This document shows, piece by piece, positions 16,643-25,378 of a stretch of 64,000 nt of DNA. Position numbers and translations under genes: made by a program. The notes beneath the pieces are model-generated. The model had not been told where the DNA came from and made no database searches. It saw nothing but the letters and a program-made list of their open reading frames with translations. Source of the stretch: Nocardioides sp. S-1144. Lineage in GTDB: Bacteria; Actinomycetota; Actinomycetes; Propionibacteriales; Nocardioidaceae. The stretch is from positions 434,001 through 498,000 of the forward strand of contig NZ_CP040695.2 in NCBI RefSeq assembly GCF_005954645.2, written 5' to 3'. How positions within the stretch are numbered: the stretch's first letter is position 1; each line of letters starts with the position of its first letter.

Positions 16643-17443
16643 CTACGCAAGCCCCTGCGGCGGCGCTTGAGTTTGGTACTCACGCAGGACTCGTATGACG
16701 GTCCTGCCGGAATCGGAAATTAGGTAGCCCGGACCGCTGACGACTGTTGGCGTCCATAGAAATCCGCTTTTTTGAAGTCCAGCGAGCGCTAACTCGGTCC
16801 TGGTCATTGAGAGCCCGGCGGACTCAGCAATCGCGGCTGCATTCCAGGTCTGGGCTTCGAGTGTCACAAGTTCGTCGTCGGCGAGGTCATCCGGGGTCTC
16901 GTCTTCAAGCGCGGCTTCGAAGGTGTCTGTCAAGCTTCGGGTCTGTCGCCGCCTTGTCCGCGCATGTGGAGGGCCCTCCATCACACGCAGTACCTGCAGA
17001 TGCACCCTCCGCCAGTCGCCCAAGCCCATGACTATGAGTTCCACTTCGTCGGTGTCGTCCTTGCTGAGTATCAACGCACCAAGCATCGCTCCGAGCGCCT
17101 CGAGCACCTCATCCTGGTTAGTCATTCCCGCATGGAAGAGGATGCGCGCTGCCAAGGGGATCAGGTGAGGCTCCGATTCCAGCTGCTCGGCGATGTCCTC
17201 GCGGCTCTTCCCACAGGCCCGTTCAGCTGCTTCAAGTGCGGGCGACTTAAGCCTGCCCCACTCGTGCAGCGCCTCCTGTACGAAGCGCCCGACTGGCGCC
17301 TGCATCAGCGGACCTCCGGGCAGAAGGCCCGCTAAGCCACCCGCCGTTTCGGCGCGCACGTCCAGGTTGCGACCAGTCATGGCCCTGACGATCGCACACG
17401 CGCGCGAGGTCGGGACGCTCGCCGCCCCCCACCACTCATCCAT
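16643..17443 (-). CDS. Unidentified helical protein with a C-terminal winged-helix-like region
   Basis: The start is ATG 17443, supported by GAGGAG eleven bases upstream. The 266-residue protein has a helical N-terminal half with SEPHLIPLAARILFHAG and a helix-rich middle. The C-terminal 75 residues (TWNAAAIAESAGLSMTRTE, a two-strand wing, and ISDSGRTVIRVL) look like a winged helix. The gene is divergent from the EcsC-like gene, with only 84 bases between. Composition is lower in GC than the chromosome. A sensor or regulator role in the island is possible but not demonstrated. Confidence 0.6.
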   Translation of the reverse strand: MDEWWGAASVPTSRACAIVRAMTGRNLDVRAETAGGLAGLLPGGPLMQAPVGRFVQEALHEWGRLKSPALEAAERACGKSREDIAEQLESEPHLIPLAARILFHAGMTNQDEVLEALGAMLGALILSKDDTDEVELIVMGLGDWRRVHLQVLRVMEGPPHARTRRRQTRSLTDTFEAALEDETPDDLADDELVTLEAQTWNAAAIAESAGLSMTRTELALAGLQKSGFLWTPTVVSGPGYLISDSGRTVIRVLREYQTQAPPQGLA

Positions 17444-17514
17444 GACGCCGAGTTCTCCTCGGAGACGGTCGGCCGCGAGGTGGCCGCAGGAGCACAACGG
17501 TCAGCACCTGCGAC

Positions 17515-17520
17515 TACTAT
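17515..17520 (+). promoter_or_regulatory. -10 box of the EcsC-like gene
   Basis: TACTAT ends 7 bases before ATG 17528, which implies a leaderless transcript. It is in the 84-bp gap shared with the divergent gene at 17443. Confidence 0.45.
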
Positions 17521-17527
17521 CCGCGGC

Positions 17528-18346
17528 ATGGCAGGTAGCAAGGAAATCGAGAACCCCGGATCAAAGTTCGCGCAGGTGCTCGATGCGTCGGCTCGCCTGC
17601 CAGGCGTCCGCATCGATAGGGCTGCCTACCTTCGAACTGCCTTAAAGCGCTACTGCTCTGCGGAACAGATCCAGTTAGCGATTGCTCAGACCCCGACCGC
17701 TGCCGGGATCCCACAGAGCATCCTAGAAAAAGCGGCCAAGACCTCGATTCGTTTCGAGACAGCGAAGGTCACTGGGCTTTCGACCGCGGCGGGGATTCCT
17801 GGCGGATTCGCGATCGCGGGCACAGTGCCAGCTGACCTTGCCCAATATTTTGGGCACATCATTCGCATCACTCAGAAGCTCGCCTACATCTACAGTTGGC
17901 CCGACCTGTTCGCTGACGACGAGGAACTCGACGAGGCGACCGCAGGAGTCCTCACGCTTTTTATCGGAGTGATGTTCGGTGTTCAGTCGGCCCAGACCGG
18001 GATCACAAAGGTCTCGACCATGGTGGCCAGCCAAGTGGTCAAGAAGCTCCCGCAGAAGGCGCTGACGCAGGGGACCCTCTATCCCATAGTAAAGAAAGTC
18101 GCGAGTCTTCTAGGTGCCCGGATGACCAAGCAGATCTTCGCCAACGGCGTCGCTAAGTTCGTCCCCATTATCGGGGCAGTCGCCTCGGGTGGCTTGACAC
18201 TCGCGACTTTCCGGCCGATGGCGAGACGGCTCGAGAAGCATCTCGCGAGTCTTGAACTCGCAGAGCCCCAGAGCGAGACGCATGCGCCGGGTCACCATCT
18301 CGCGCTCGAGGTCGGCGGCGAAGATCCGGATCCCGCAGAGTCGTGA
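17528..18346 (+). CDS. EcsC-like membrane-associated protein
   Basis: The 272-residue protein resembles the EcsC/DUF697 type. It has an amphipathic Gly-rich segment (about residues 75-100, GIPGGFAIAGTVPADLAQ) and a helix IIRITQKLAYIYSW. A long hydrophobic middle follows, and the C-terminal signature KFVPIIGAVASGG precedes an Arg/Lys-rich end. EcsC proteins are peripheral or integral membrane proteins of unclear function, often found near defence genes. The C-terminal 35 residues are polar and acidic. The start ATG 17528 is supported by the -10 at 17515. Confidence 0.6.
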   Translation: MAGSKEIENPGSKFAQVLDASARLPGVRIDRAAYLRTALKRYCSAEQIQLAIAQTPTAAGIPQSILEKAAKTSIRFETAKVTGLSTAAGIPGGFAIAGTVPADLAQYFGHIIRITQKLAYIYSWPDLFADDEELDEATAGVLTLFIGVMFGVQSAQTGITKVSTMVASQVVKKLPQKALTQGTLYPIVKKVASLLGARMTKQIFANGVAKFVPIIGAVASGGLTLATFRPMARRLEKHLASLELAEPQSETHAPGHHLALEVGGEDPDPAES

Positions 18347-18812
18347 CGCTTGCCTCCCCTTCGTCTCTTAAACGGGGGTAACGCCGGTCGAGCTTGGGCC
18401 GCGGCCTATGCGGTGGTATGAGGTAGGCCTGTCCGCCCGGCGCGGCTGGCTTCTAAGCACGTACGTTCGTCGACGCGAGTCTGCTCTACACGACTACTGA
18501 TCGCAGGCAGACGAGAGCATGGTCAAGCGCCTGCTCTCAGCGATCGAGCACGTGGAGGACAAGCAAGCGTCGCGGCCTTCGCGTCAGCTCAAGACGAGTG
18601 CCACCGCCTGACCTGACCGCCGTTCGTGGACGGAGGGTGAGGGGGCGCGCACGCAGCGAATGACCTTAATGGGTGGCTATCGTTCGCTCGAGGCGCGGAC
18701 TGAACGCGACGGCGGCTGAGTCCCATCATCGGAAATCTCAGAGCAGTTTCACGAAGATTGGGAGCGCTGGGGTTCCAAGTCGGTCAAGGATGACTCTTGC
18801 GGGCGATACGCA
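18347..18812. other. Intergenic stretch, mostly without features
   Basis: No RNA gene or convincing promoter is seen. A 30-codon frame from ATG 18519 to 18611 is too short to support. From 18720 the frame of the following gene is open and reads like protein, but has no ATG, GTG or TTG before 18813 and is closed upstream by TGA at 18717-18719. Confidence 0.5.
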
Positions 18813-19670
18813 TTGATTGGAGTCCAAGTGGTTAGGTCAATACCAGAGAAGACATTTGAACATTGGGCGAGCATGTATGTAGCGCATCGCTTCCCGCTCG
18901 GCGGTCTTTGGTGGCCGACGACGGGCGAGGACATCCGAGTTGAGGACCTGGGCACTCTGCCCGGGAAGGCCCTACTCCTGGAAGCCAAGGTCCCAGAACT
19001 GCAAGCAAACGGTTCACATGTTGTGACCATCGATATTGCGCAGCTGCTCAAGTACGTCTCGTCCGTCGCGCCGGTGTACTACACATTCCCGGTGCCGCCT
19101 TGGACTGGCGATCTGGCGTCATCTTCTTGGCTCGGCATCGAACGCCGAGCGGATCTCGCGTACAAGCGGGCGGCTCATCGTTGGTTCGGTGCTTGGACTG
19201 TGGTCTGCACGGCCAGCGCTCTCCTGTCGCACGTCGCGCCAGCCGTGGGCCAGAAGCATGCAACTCTCAAGACCGTTCCCGCGAGCCACTGGCGATGGCA
19301 AGCGTTCTGGAAGCAGTTCCGCGACTGCGGGTCGGCCACGCTTCCGAGCGTGTTCCTTCTCGACGGACCGGTGCAGGATGCCACACGGGCGCGCTTGCGT
19401 CAGCGTCTCGAGCAACTGCGCCAGGCGCGCGACGAAGAACGGCAAGGACAGCGCAGTGCGTTCACCGAGTCCATGCGCGACCGACCGCGGTTCCTATACG
19501 TTCCGGATAGGAACTCCACGACCCCAGATCGATACGTGCTGGCCGAGGACGGAGATCTATCAGCCAACCTCGCGGATGTTGTGAGCAGCCAACAACCCGG
19601 CAGCACAGACTCTCAGGCGGAGCCGAACCACATCTCCGTTTGCCATGTGCCCTTTACGGTGCTCACGTAG
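18813..19670 (+). CDS. Hypothetical protein, possible PD-(D/E)XK nuclease fold; 5' end uncertain
   Basis: The first usable start is TTG 18813, giving 285 residues. The in-frame sequence 18720-18812 also reads as protein (for instance QFHEDWERWGSKSV) but lacks a canonical start, so the gene may be truncated at its 5' end or use a rare start. A segment TTGEDIRVEDLG, then LLLEAKVPE, then IAQLLKY resembles the D-(x)n-ExK-Q order of PD-(D/E)XK enzymes. This is a by-eye match. A long Arg/Gln-rich helix lies near residues 195-225. It precedes the HEPN-like gene on the same strand by 75 bases. Confidence 0.55.
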   Translation: MIGVQVVRSIPEKTFEHWASMYVAHRFPLGGLWWPTTGEDIRVEDLGTLPGKALLLEAKVPELQANGSHVVTIDIAQLLKYVSSVAPVYYTFPVPPWTGDLASSSWLGIERRADLAYKRAAHRWFGAWTVVCTASALLSHVAPAVGQKHATLKTVPASHWRWQAFWKQFRDCGSATLPSVFLLDGPVQDATRARLRQRLEQLRQARDEERQGQRSAFTESMRDRPRFLYVPDRNSTTPDRYVLAEDGDLSANLADVVSSQQPGSTDSQAEPNHISVCHVPFTVLT

Positions 19671-19745
19671 TCCAGTAGCGGTGTAAAGACCGTCTTACGG
19701 TGTCAATCGGCGCAGCATGCGCGCGTGTACCGCGAAGGTTGGGCT

Positions 19746-20411
19746 GTGGCTACGACGTCGCCCCGGCCGGAGCAACACCTAGCGCGATGGGCGCACGCCT
19801 GGGCGGCTGCGGCGTCTCAGACCTACGAATTCATCGAATCAATCTCGATCCCGGATTCGCCGGCGAGCGAGCTCGGGTGCCGTGACGCGTTGACAATGGT
19901 CCTCGTGGACGCAGCGCGAAACGTCGTCCGCGGTGCAGAGCAGGCCGTTGACAGGGACAATGACCTTGTCCTGCGCTTCAACGAACGGCATCCCACGCTC
20001 AAGACATTGCGTGACCGCTTCGAGCACTACGAGGACTACGTCCGCGGCACCGGCGACGCTCAGCGCACTGGTAGGAGGCGTAACGGCGAGTTGCTCACGC
20101 TTGATGGCGCCGGAATCGAAGTCGCAGCATCCGAAGGCGGCGGTGCCGAAGGCCACCTCGTACGAATAGCCGTGGTCGAGCGCGACGCCGACGACCAGCC
20201 GACCGAGAGCGTTTATCAGGCACCCACTCGACAGATCGCTATCGCAGTGCGCCAGCTCGCGCGCGATCTCATCGCGGAGGTTGACTACTTGACGAACGTC
20301 ATCTCAGTGCATGCGAGATCTGCACCGATCCTGAAGGCATCTGAGGTTCTCGAACGGGTCAGCCCGCCAAAGTCGATAATAGAAGCCGCAACATTGCCGA
20401 TGTCTGCCTAG
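19746..20411 (+). CDS. Hypothetical protein with a HEPN-like R-x4-H motif
   Basis: GTG 19746 is chosen because GAAGG lies seven bases upstream. The 221-residue protein is helical in its N-terminal half and beta-rich in the middle. In the N-terminal half, LKTLRDRFEHYEDYVRGTG contains Arg89-Asp-x3-His94, which fits the R[N/D/H]x(3-4)H signature of HEPN ribonucleases and is preceded by another long helix. No MNT-type nucleotidyltransferase gene is adjacent. The neighbour upstream is the nuclease-like 18813 gene. The assignment is tentative; the fold around the motif is what would need to agree. Confidence 0.55.
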   Translation: MATTSPRPEQHLARWAHAWAAAASQTYEFIESISIPDSPASELGCRDALTMVLVDAARNVVRGAEQAVDRDNDLVLRFNERHPTLKTLRDRFEHYEDYVRGTGDAQRTGRRRNGELLTLDGAGIEVAASEGGGAEGHLVRIAVVERDADDQPTESVYQAPTRQIAIAVRQLARDLIAEVDYLTNVISVHARSAPILKASEVLERVSPPKSIIEAATLPMSA

Positions 20412-21321
20412 ATGGCTGGTCGCGACAAGTTGGGCACTGGCCGCGGTGGACTAGCGATTGTCTATCGGCGCGGGTACCAGGACTCACTTCTTGACCTCTG
20501 ACGACGTGCACCGTTGATCGAAGAGAGTCCATCCGACTATCAGGATTCGATAGGCCGCTGAGAACGCGTCCACGAGTCCGCTCACGTCTCATCCGGATGT
20601 CATCTGAGTCATGGGCAGCGGATACAGCGGGGCGCGTCCCAAGGCGATCTCGTCGTGCTCGCTCGGGTCATCGTCGTCCAGAGGAGTCCGTGAGCGCCCC
20701 CGCTCAATTGGCGCCACAGTGCTACACCACCGCTTTCTTGCTGGTGCGGATCGCTGAACACGGTCTTACCAGCTTCCTTGGCCACCCCGGTGTCTATGTC
20801 AGGGATGGCGCGGACCTCTTTCCGATCCCAGCACTCCTCCTATCGGACGATAGACCACGTCATTAGCGTGCGCGTGTGACTAGATCAAGTTCGTTCTCCG
20901 GCTTGGAATCCACTCGCGGAGTCGCAGGTGCATCTCTGCTGCGACATGAGTCGCCCGCCGACGCGTTAGGGTTAGCTCTGATGGAGCGAGCAGCCAAACT
21001 CCTCGCGACGCTCCCAGAAGCGCGCCGCGTATGGCGGTCGGGGAGCAATCGGAAAGACCTGTTCGGCCCTCAACGCTCCTACGCACGGGTTTGAGGTGCT
21101 GAGTCCCTGAGATCAGGGGGTGTCGCACCAGGTCATGCAACGATCGCCAATGTCCGTGCGGGTGCGCCAGGATCTCGGGCGAGGACGCGCTGCCTGGTTG
21201 TGGCTCCCCAAGACGGCGGAAGCGCTCTCGCCACCCCGTCGAGCCTCTCGTACATCCCCCGGAGATTCGCAACGCCGGCGCTTGGACGAGCATCTCCGGC
21301 TCGAAGGCACCGGTCACACAA
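20412..21321. other. Long non-coding or decayed stretch
   Basis: No gene with consistent codon use is seen on either strand. The best short frame is GTG 20690-20866 (58 codons) with GAGGAG three bases upstream; I do not call it. No tRNA, terminator or insertion-sequence end is evident. The HerA gene ends at 21322. Confidence 0.45.
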
Positions 21322-23022
21322 CTACCCCCAGTTTTCGTAGGATGGGCCATCAGACGCCGGTCGAGCGGTTGGCGGCGTCATGCGAACGCTGACCGGTACG
21401 GGGAAGTCCACGCCCATCAAGATCGCTTCGCCCGGGACGAGCCCCGGTAGCAGCCTGGTTGCCGAGTGATCCAGCTCCGCCGCCGCCTGCTCCACGCGTT
21501 GGCGGTCTCGCCCATCGGCGAGGCGGTGGACGATGGTCATGCCCACTTGGCTGAGAACTCCGACGGGTAGGTCGCCGGGCCGCTGCGTGGCAACGCACAC
21601 GCTGAGGCCATACTTGCGCCCCTCCTTGGCGATGGCGTCGAATGCGTTCAGGCGAGTGTTAGCAAACTCGTCGCCGACGGTGACATCGAAAAACTGGTGT
21701 GCCTCATCAATCGCGACCACCAATGGAATGGTCCGGAACTCGTCGTTGCGAGCTCGCCCGAGCAATGCCTGCCCGATGATGTTGACGACGATCTCGCGCA
21801 GGTGGTTGGCGAAGGTCAGGTTTTTCAGCGATATGCGCAAGAGATGGGCGTCGGGATCAGCGAGCCACGACGCGATCTCAGCTAAGGCATCTGTGGTTCC
21901 CGACGGAGGGTCGATGACTCCCATTACCTCGGGGGTCTGAATGAGATCGTTGATGCGGCTCACCAGCGTGCTGACGTATCCGATCTGCTGATAGTCAAGG
22001 TCGCCATAACAGTCTGTCGCGGCACGAGACGTCGGCCAGACGCACTCCCACTGGATCTGCCTCGCAACTCCCCTCAGGGAGAACGGCGCGTGTGGATCCT
22101 CCATAGTTACGGTGTACGCACGCGCAGCGTGCCCATACTGAGCGATCGCGCGCCCCTTCTTCTGGATAGTTCCGTCAGCATCGAGGAGCGAGGTATGCGC
22201 GGGCTCCGCGTTCGGGTCGTTGGCGATCGCGTTCGCAAGCCGAAGGGACCGGACGGCGTCGCGCAGCTTGGGTAACTGGGTGCCGCTGGAGGGACTCAAG
22301 AATGCATTGCGGTCTGCCTCACGCATCATGTGATGCGGGATCCCGACCAGCACAGTCCCCCGCGGTTCGTCGGCGACCGAACCGAACGCGAGGTGGCGTG
22401 CCCGCGCATCAAGAGTGTGGTACTCACCAGTGGCGTCGATGACGATCATCTTGCCGCGGAGCTCGTCAACACTCTCGGCCAGACGAGCGAGAGTCCAACT
22501 CTTGCCGGAGCCCGTTGCACCGACGATGGCGAGGTGACGGCCGAAGAGTCGATGGAGCGGCACACTGACCTCAACCGAATCGTCGACAGAGAGCCGGCCA
22601 AGGATCACCGACGTGGCTTGATCACTGACACCACTCTGGAGTACGTCAAGAATCGCTTCGGTACTCGCGGCGTAGACGGGGTCGCCGACCTTGGGGTACT
22701 TCAGGACGCCGCGCGTCGCGGTTCCGTCCAGGTGAAGAGTGGAGAGGAGTTGGATCCGGCCCTCCACTGGAACACGCCGTTTTCCCTCGGTGAGTGCCTC
22801 GATGTTGCTGGTGGTAGCCCCGACGCGTAGCAGTCGACCGAAAGCGGCGGTCCCACCTACGTCGACAACCACAAACTCGCCGACCTCACCGCGGCCAAGG
22901 CGTTCGCCGAAATGAGACCGCGGCAACTTGGTGGCCGCACTGAAGGTGACGTCGGCGAAGAGGCCCTCAACCTGATAAACGAGCCCAATTTGTCGTTCTG
23001 GTGTGAAGGGGTGGAGCTTCAC
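21322..23022 (-). CDS. herA: HerA-family ATPase/helicase of a SIR2-HerA defence system
   Basis: The 566-residue protein has an N-terminal HAS-barrel-like beta region (about 1-110), then a FtsK/HerA-type motor. Walker A is GATGSGKSW (168-176), Walker B is LVVAIDEAHQFF, and VCVATQRPGDLP is the sensor motif after it. An arginine-rich element, HRLADGRDRQRV, follows. HerA proteins form hexameric rings. In SIR2-HerA pairs the ring assembles with SIR2 subunits into a complex that degrades NAD+ on phage infection. Its ATG overlaps the SIR2 stop by 4 bases, so the two are translationally coupled. Both genes have lower GC than the host average. Confidence 0.93.
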   Translation of the reverse strand: MKLHPFTPERQIGLVYQVEGLFADVTFSAATKLPRSHFGERLGRGEVGEFVVVDVGGTAAFGRLLRVGATTSNIEALTEGKRRVPVEGRIQLLSTLHLDGTATRGVLKYPKVGDPVYAASTEAILDVLQSGVSDQATSVILGRLSVDDSVEVSVPLHRLFGRHLAIVGATGSGKSWTLARLAESVDELRGKMIVIDATGEYHTLDARARHLAFGSVADEPRGTVLVGIPHHMMREADRNAFLSPSSGTQLPKLRDAVRSLRLANAIANDPNAEPAHTSLLDADGTIQKKGRAIAQYGHAARAYTVTMEDPHAPFSLRGVARQIQWECVWPTSRAATDCYGDLDYQQIGYVSTLVSRINDLIQTPEVMGVIDPPSGTTDALAEIASWLADPDAHLLRISLKNLTFANHLREIVVNIIGQALLGRARNDEFRTIPLVVAIDEAHQFFDVTVGDEFANTRLNAFDAIAKEGRKYGLSVCVATQRPGDLPVGVLSQVGMTIVHRLADGRDRQRVEQAAAELDHSATRLLPGLVPGEAILMGVDFPVPVSVRMTPPTARPASDGPSYENWG

Positions 23023-24260
23023 GTTGCTGCGCCGCCTCGCGGTCGCGAGACGCGCTCCATGTGCTCGTCACGCTCTTCTCGGGCGGGCGTCTCGGGTAGG
23101 TACTTAACCAATTCGTCGAAGGTGCCGGTGAACATGCTCAGGCGTCGGTCCCCTCGCCGGATCAGGTCCTCGATCCAAGCTATGGAGTCGCTGCGCCCCT
23201 CGGCACGTGCCCCGGGGGTAACGATGGTCGCACGGAGCCCGATGTTGCTACGCATAGCGGCCTCGATGGGGGCGTTGAGGTGGTCATCGTTAAAGCCGAA
23301 TCCAACGACGATGAGGCCGACATCGGGCTGGCGCAGTGAAATTTGGAACCGCGACATGAACTCCAGGTAAGGCTGCCGGTAGGAGAGCTGGTACTTCGCC
23401 GCCGACGGATATATCAAGACCGGGTTCACAGGCTTCCCATCCCCCTTGCCGATGGTGTTGCCTGTGAAAGACCAATCGACCGATCCGTGCATCTTGAGCA
23501 GGTGGAAGACGCTCGGTTCGAGTGCGAGCTGCTCATGCGGGCGCCGACGCACGTAGTCAAGATCGAACGAGCTGCCGTCGAACTCATGACCGCCGTACCC
23601 AAATCCGTCGATGACGTTGAACCGCGCTCGTCGAGCGGCGGTCTCGAAGGCAAGGTCGTAATTAGTGGTGAACAACTGAGTACGTTGCAAACGCACCGAA
23701 CGTCGGGCGACCTTGCGCAGAAACATCTCGTGTGCGCTGACGTCAGTGTCTTCCTCGACGAAGGAACAACGAGCCAGTACCACGCCCTCGGCTGCGGTAA
23801 TGAATGCCTCGAGGTCAATGTCAGGAGCTACAGCGAACCGAGCCTGAGCGTCTGAGAGCACGTGCTCCAGGTTCCTGCTGGCGACTAATTCCGCGTTCAG
23901 CCGGCCGGTCACCACCCCAAACTCGGCCAACTGCGAGACGTCGTCCCACAACGCCCCCATGCTTGGGGCCCTCTTCGAGCCATCCCGCTGTCGTATCCCG
24001 AGCGAGGTACCCGACCCCGCTAGCACGACCAGGGTTTCTGCATCAAGGATGTTGCCGAGTTCCTCACTCAGCCCGGCCTCGGCAACTGCGGCCGCGGCTC
24101 GCTCGCCATCATTCGCGTTGGCACCAGCAGCGACTGCATGCCACTCACGGTTTGTGAACGAGGCAAGAGCCTCCAACGACGCGGGCGCGAAGCGTGCTGG
24201 ATCTTCTCTGGCTGCGGCGGGCTCCTCAGGCTCGGCTCCTAGCGCGTCCATCTTACTCAT
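23019..24260 (-). CDS. SIR2-domain NAD+ hydrolase of a SIR2-HerA defence system
   Basis: The 413-residue protein carries a SIR2 core. The nucleotide-binding strand is VVLAGSGTSLG (about 78-88), Asn200 is in FTTNYDLAFE, the catalytic His258 is in KMHGSVDW, and GFGFNDDHL is a later SIR2 motif. In defence systems such SIR2 domains hydrolyse NAD+ and cause abortive infection. The N-terminal 70 residues are acidic and Ala-rich. The start ATG 24260 (or 24251) has only a weak ribosome binding site. It is the first gene of a two-gene operon with herA, a composition matching the described SIR2-HerA system. Confidence 0.92.
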   Translation of the reverse strand: MSKMDALGAEPEEPAAAREDPARFAPASLEALASFTNREWHAVAAGANANDGERAAAAVAEAGLSEELGNILDAETLVVLAGSGTSLGIRQRDGSKRAPSMGALWDDVSQLAEFGVVTGRLNAELVASRNLEHVLSDAQARFAVAPDIDLEAFITAAEGVVLARCSFVEEDTDVSAHEMFLRKVARRSVRLQRTQLFTTNYDLAFETAARRARFNVIDGFGYGGHEFDGSSFDLDYVRRRPHEQLALEPSVFHLLKMHGSVDWSFTGNTIGKGDGKPVNPVLIYPSAAKYQLSYRQPYLEFMSRFQISLRQPDVGLIVVGFGFNDDHLNAPIEAAMRSNIGLRATIVTPGARAEGRSDSIAWIEDLIRRGDRRLSMFTGTFDELVKYLPETPAREERDEHMERVSRPRGGAAT

Positions 24261-24561
24261 CTTGCGAGGCTAATGCGACCGACGCCCACTCGCCGCAGAA
24301 TCGGCGAACGGACTGTCGTACGAGCCACGCTCGGATTCCTCGTTGGCATCTAGGTCTGCTGAAGGTTTAATTGTCAACCTGACGGGACCTATGGGTGAGT
24401 GACAACCAGATCTTCAGCGGTCCCTAGCCTCACACCGGCATGTGAGTGCGCTCGAGCGCGCCGAATAGACGCTGCCGAGGGCAGCCAATCAACACGCGCG
24501 ACAGCGCACTCACGCCGGCCGCGCTGAATCCACCCCGCGGGACTTACCCACGTCCCACGTC
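24261..24561. other. Gene-free stretch with one inverted repeat
   Basis: No gene is seen. The region is relatively AT-rich and holds the imperfect inverted repeat at 24358-24418 upstream of the SIR2-HerA operon. Confidence 0.5.
24358..24418. repeat. Imperfect nested inverted repeat
   Basis: The 19-base arms are GCTGAAG-n6-TTGTCA (24358-24376) and TGACAA-n6-CTTCAGC (24400-24418), perfectly paired over the outer 7 and the inner 6 bases around a 23-base loop. It could be a relic of mobile-element ends, an operator or an RNA hairpin. Confidence 0.45.
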
Positions 24562-25005
24562 CTAGTCAGACATCCGGGTGAGGTAGACGCGGGCGTCGGT
24601 CCACCGCACGTACCGATTGAGGGAGAAGAGGTCGACCGACGAGGCTGACTGAGGCTTCAAAGTGACGCTTCCCCAGAGTTCGCCGACGTTCTGCTCGCCG
24701 TCGAAGACATCGACGGTCACGATGACCTTGTGGTAGCCGCCGGTCGGGTTCTTAACGGTGACCGATCCGTGGAACGTCGAATCGGATCTGCCGTCGATTC
24801 CAGGTCGCGGAAGTCAGGGTCGGCGCCTGTGACTCCTTTGCCGTCGCCAATCACGGCAGACGTCGGCCAGAGCAGGTCGCGGTCGGTCCACCCGGGCCCA
24901 CCCGACATACACCGCTGCCACCAAGGTCAGAACCAGTAGGACCTTCCGCGTCCTTCTCAAGCGCGCGATCACTTGACAACCTTCAGCCGTCGGATTGGTG
25001 GGCAT
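24562..25005 (-). pseudogene. Frameshifted gene for a membrane-anchored FxLyD-like protein
   Basis: The minus strand reads as one protein in three successive frames. Near 25005-24900 there is a basic N-terminus and a membrane helix (KVLLVLTLVAAVYVGW). The next frame, about 24900-24810, gives TDRDLLWPTSAVIGDG. A third frame, about 24800 down to the stop TAG at 24562-24564, gives SVTVKNPTGGYHKVIVTVDV, then LWGSVTLKPQSASSVDLFS. The last part resembles the FxLyD/DUF-type beta domain of small membrane-anchored actinobacterial proteins. Two frameshifts in about 100 bases suggest decay, though sequencing error is possible. Confidence 0.6.
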
Positions 25006-25378
25006 CTCCCGACCGCCGGGGCATGCACTGGCGATTTACCAAAGTCACGCACCGCCGCATGCGACGGCTCCCAGGCACACACCGGAGCGGTCTCGACCTG
25101 GCCAGACCAGACGAAGGCTGACGTGGATTCGAACCAGCGCCCCCTCTGGGAGAGGGAGTTGCTGCAAGTCCGCGACGGGTGCTGTTGGCCGCGGCCACAG
25201 AGGCGGGATTAACCCCGCTCGGCCGCCTCATGGGTGGTTTCTCCGACTTTGTGTAGGTCAAAGCCCAAACCGCCAAGCGTCGTCAATCATGTCGGTCCCG
25301 CGACAGCGCACCGGCCCGTGGGCCAGGGCTGTTACACAATAGCGTTCCCCGTAGAAGTCTTCTGGGGACATGCCCCAC
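25006..25378. other. Gene-free stretch
   Basis: No convincing coding region. A tRNA-like T-loop (GGTTCGAATCC on the minus strand near 25120-25130) and a hairpin around 25140-25155 are present, but no complete tRNA can be folded. Confidence 0.4.

Noticed and set aside
18519..18611. 30-residue frame MVKRLLSAIE
   Set aside because: Too short, no ribosome binding site and no recognisable relation.
20690..20866. Short frame with GAGGAG before GTG
   Set aside because: 58 residues without family, strong codon bias or neighbours; chance is likely.
25110..25160. tRNA-like segment on the minus strand (GGTTCGAATCC and a nearby hairpin)
   Set aside because: Only three of five T-stem pairs form and no acceptor or D arm can be drawn.
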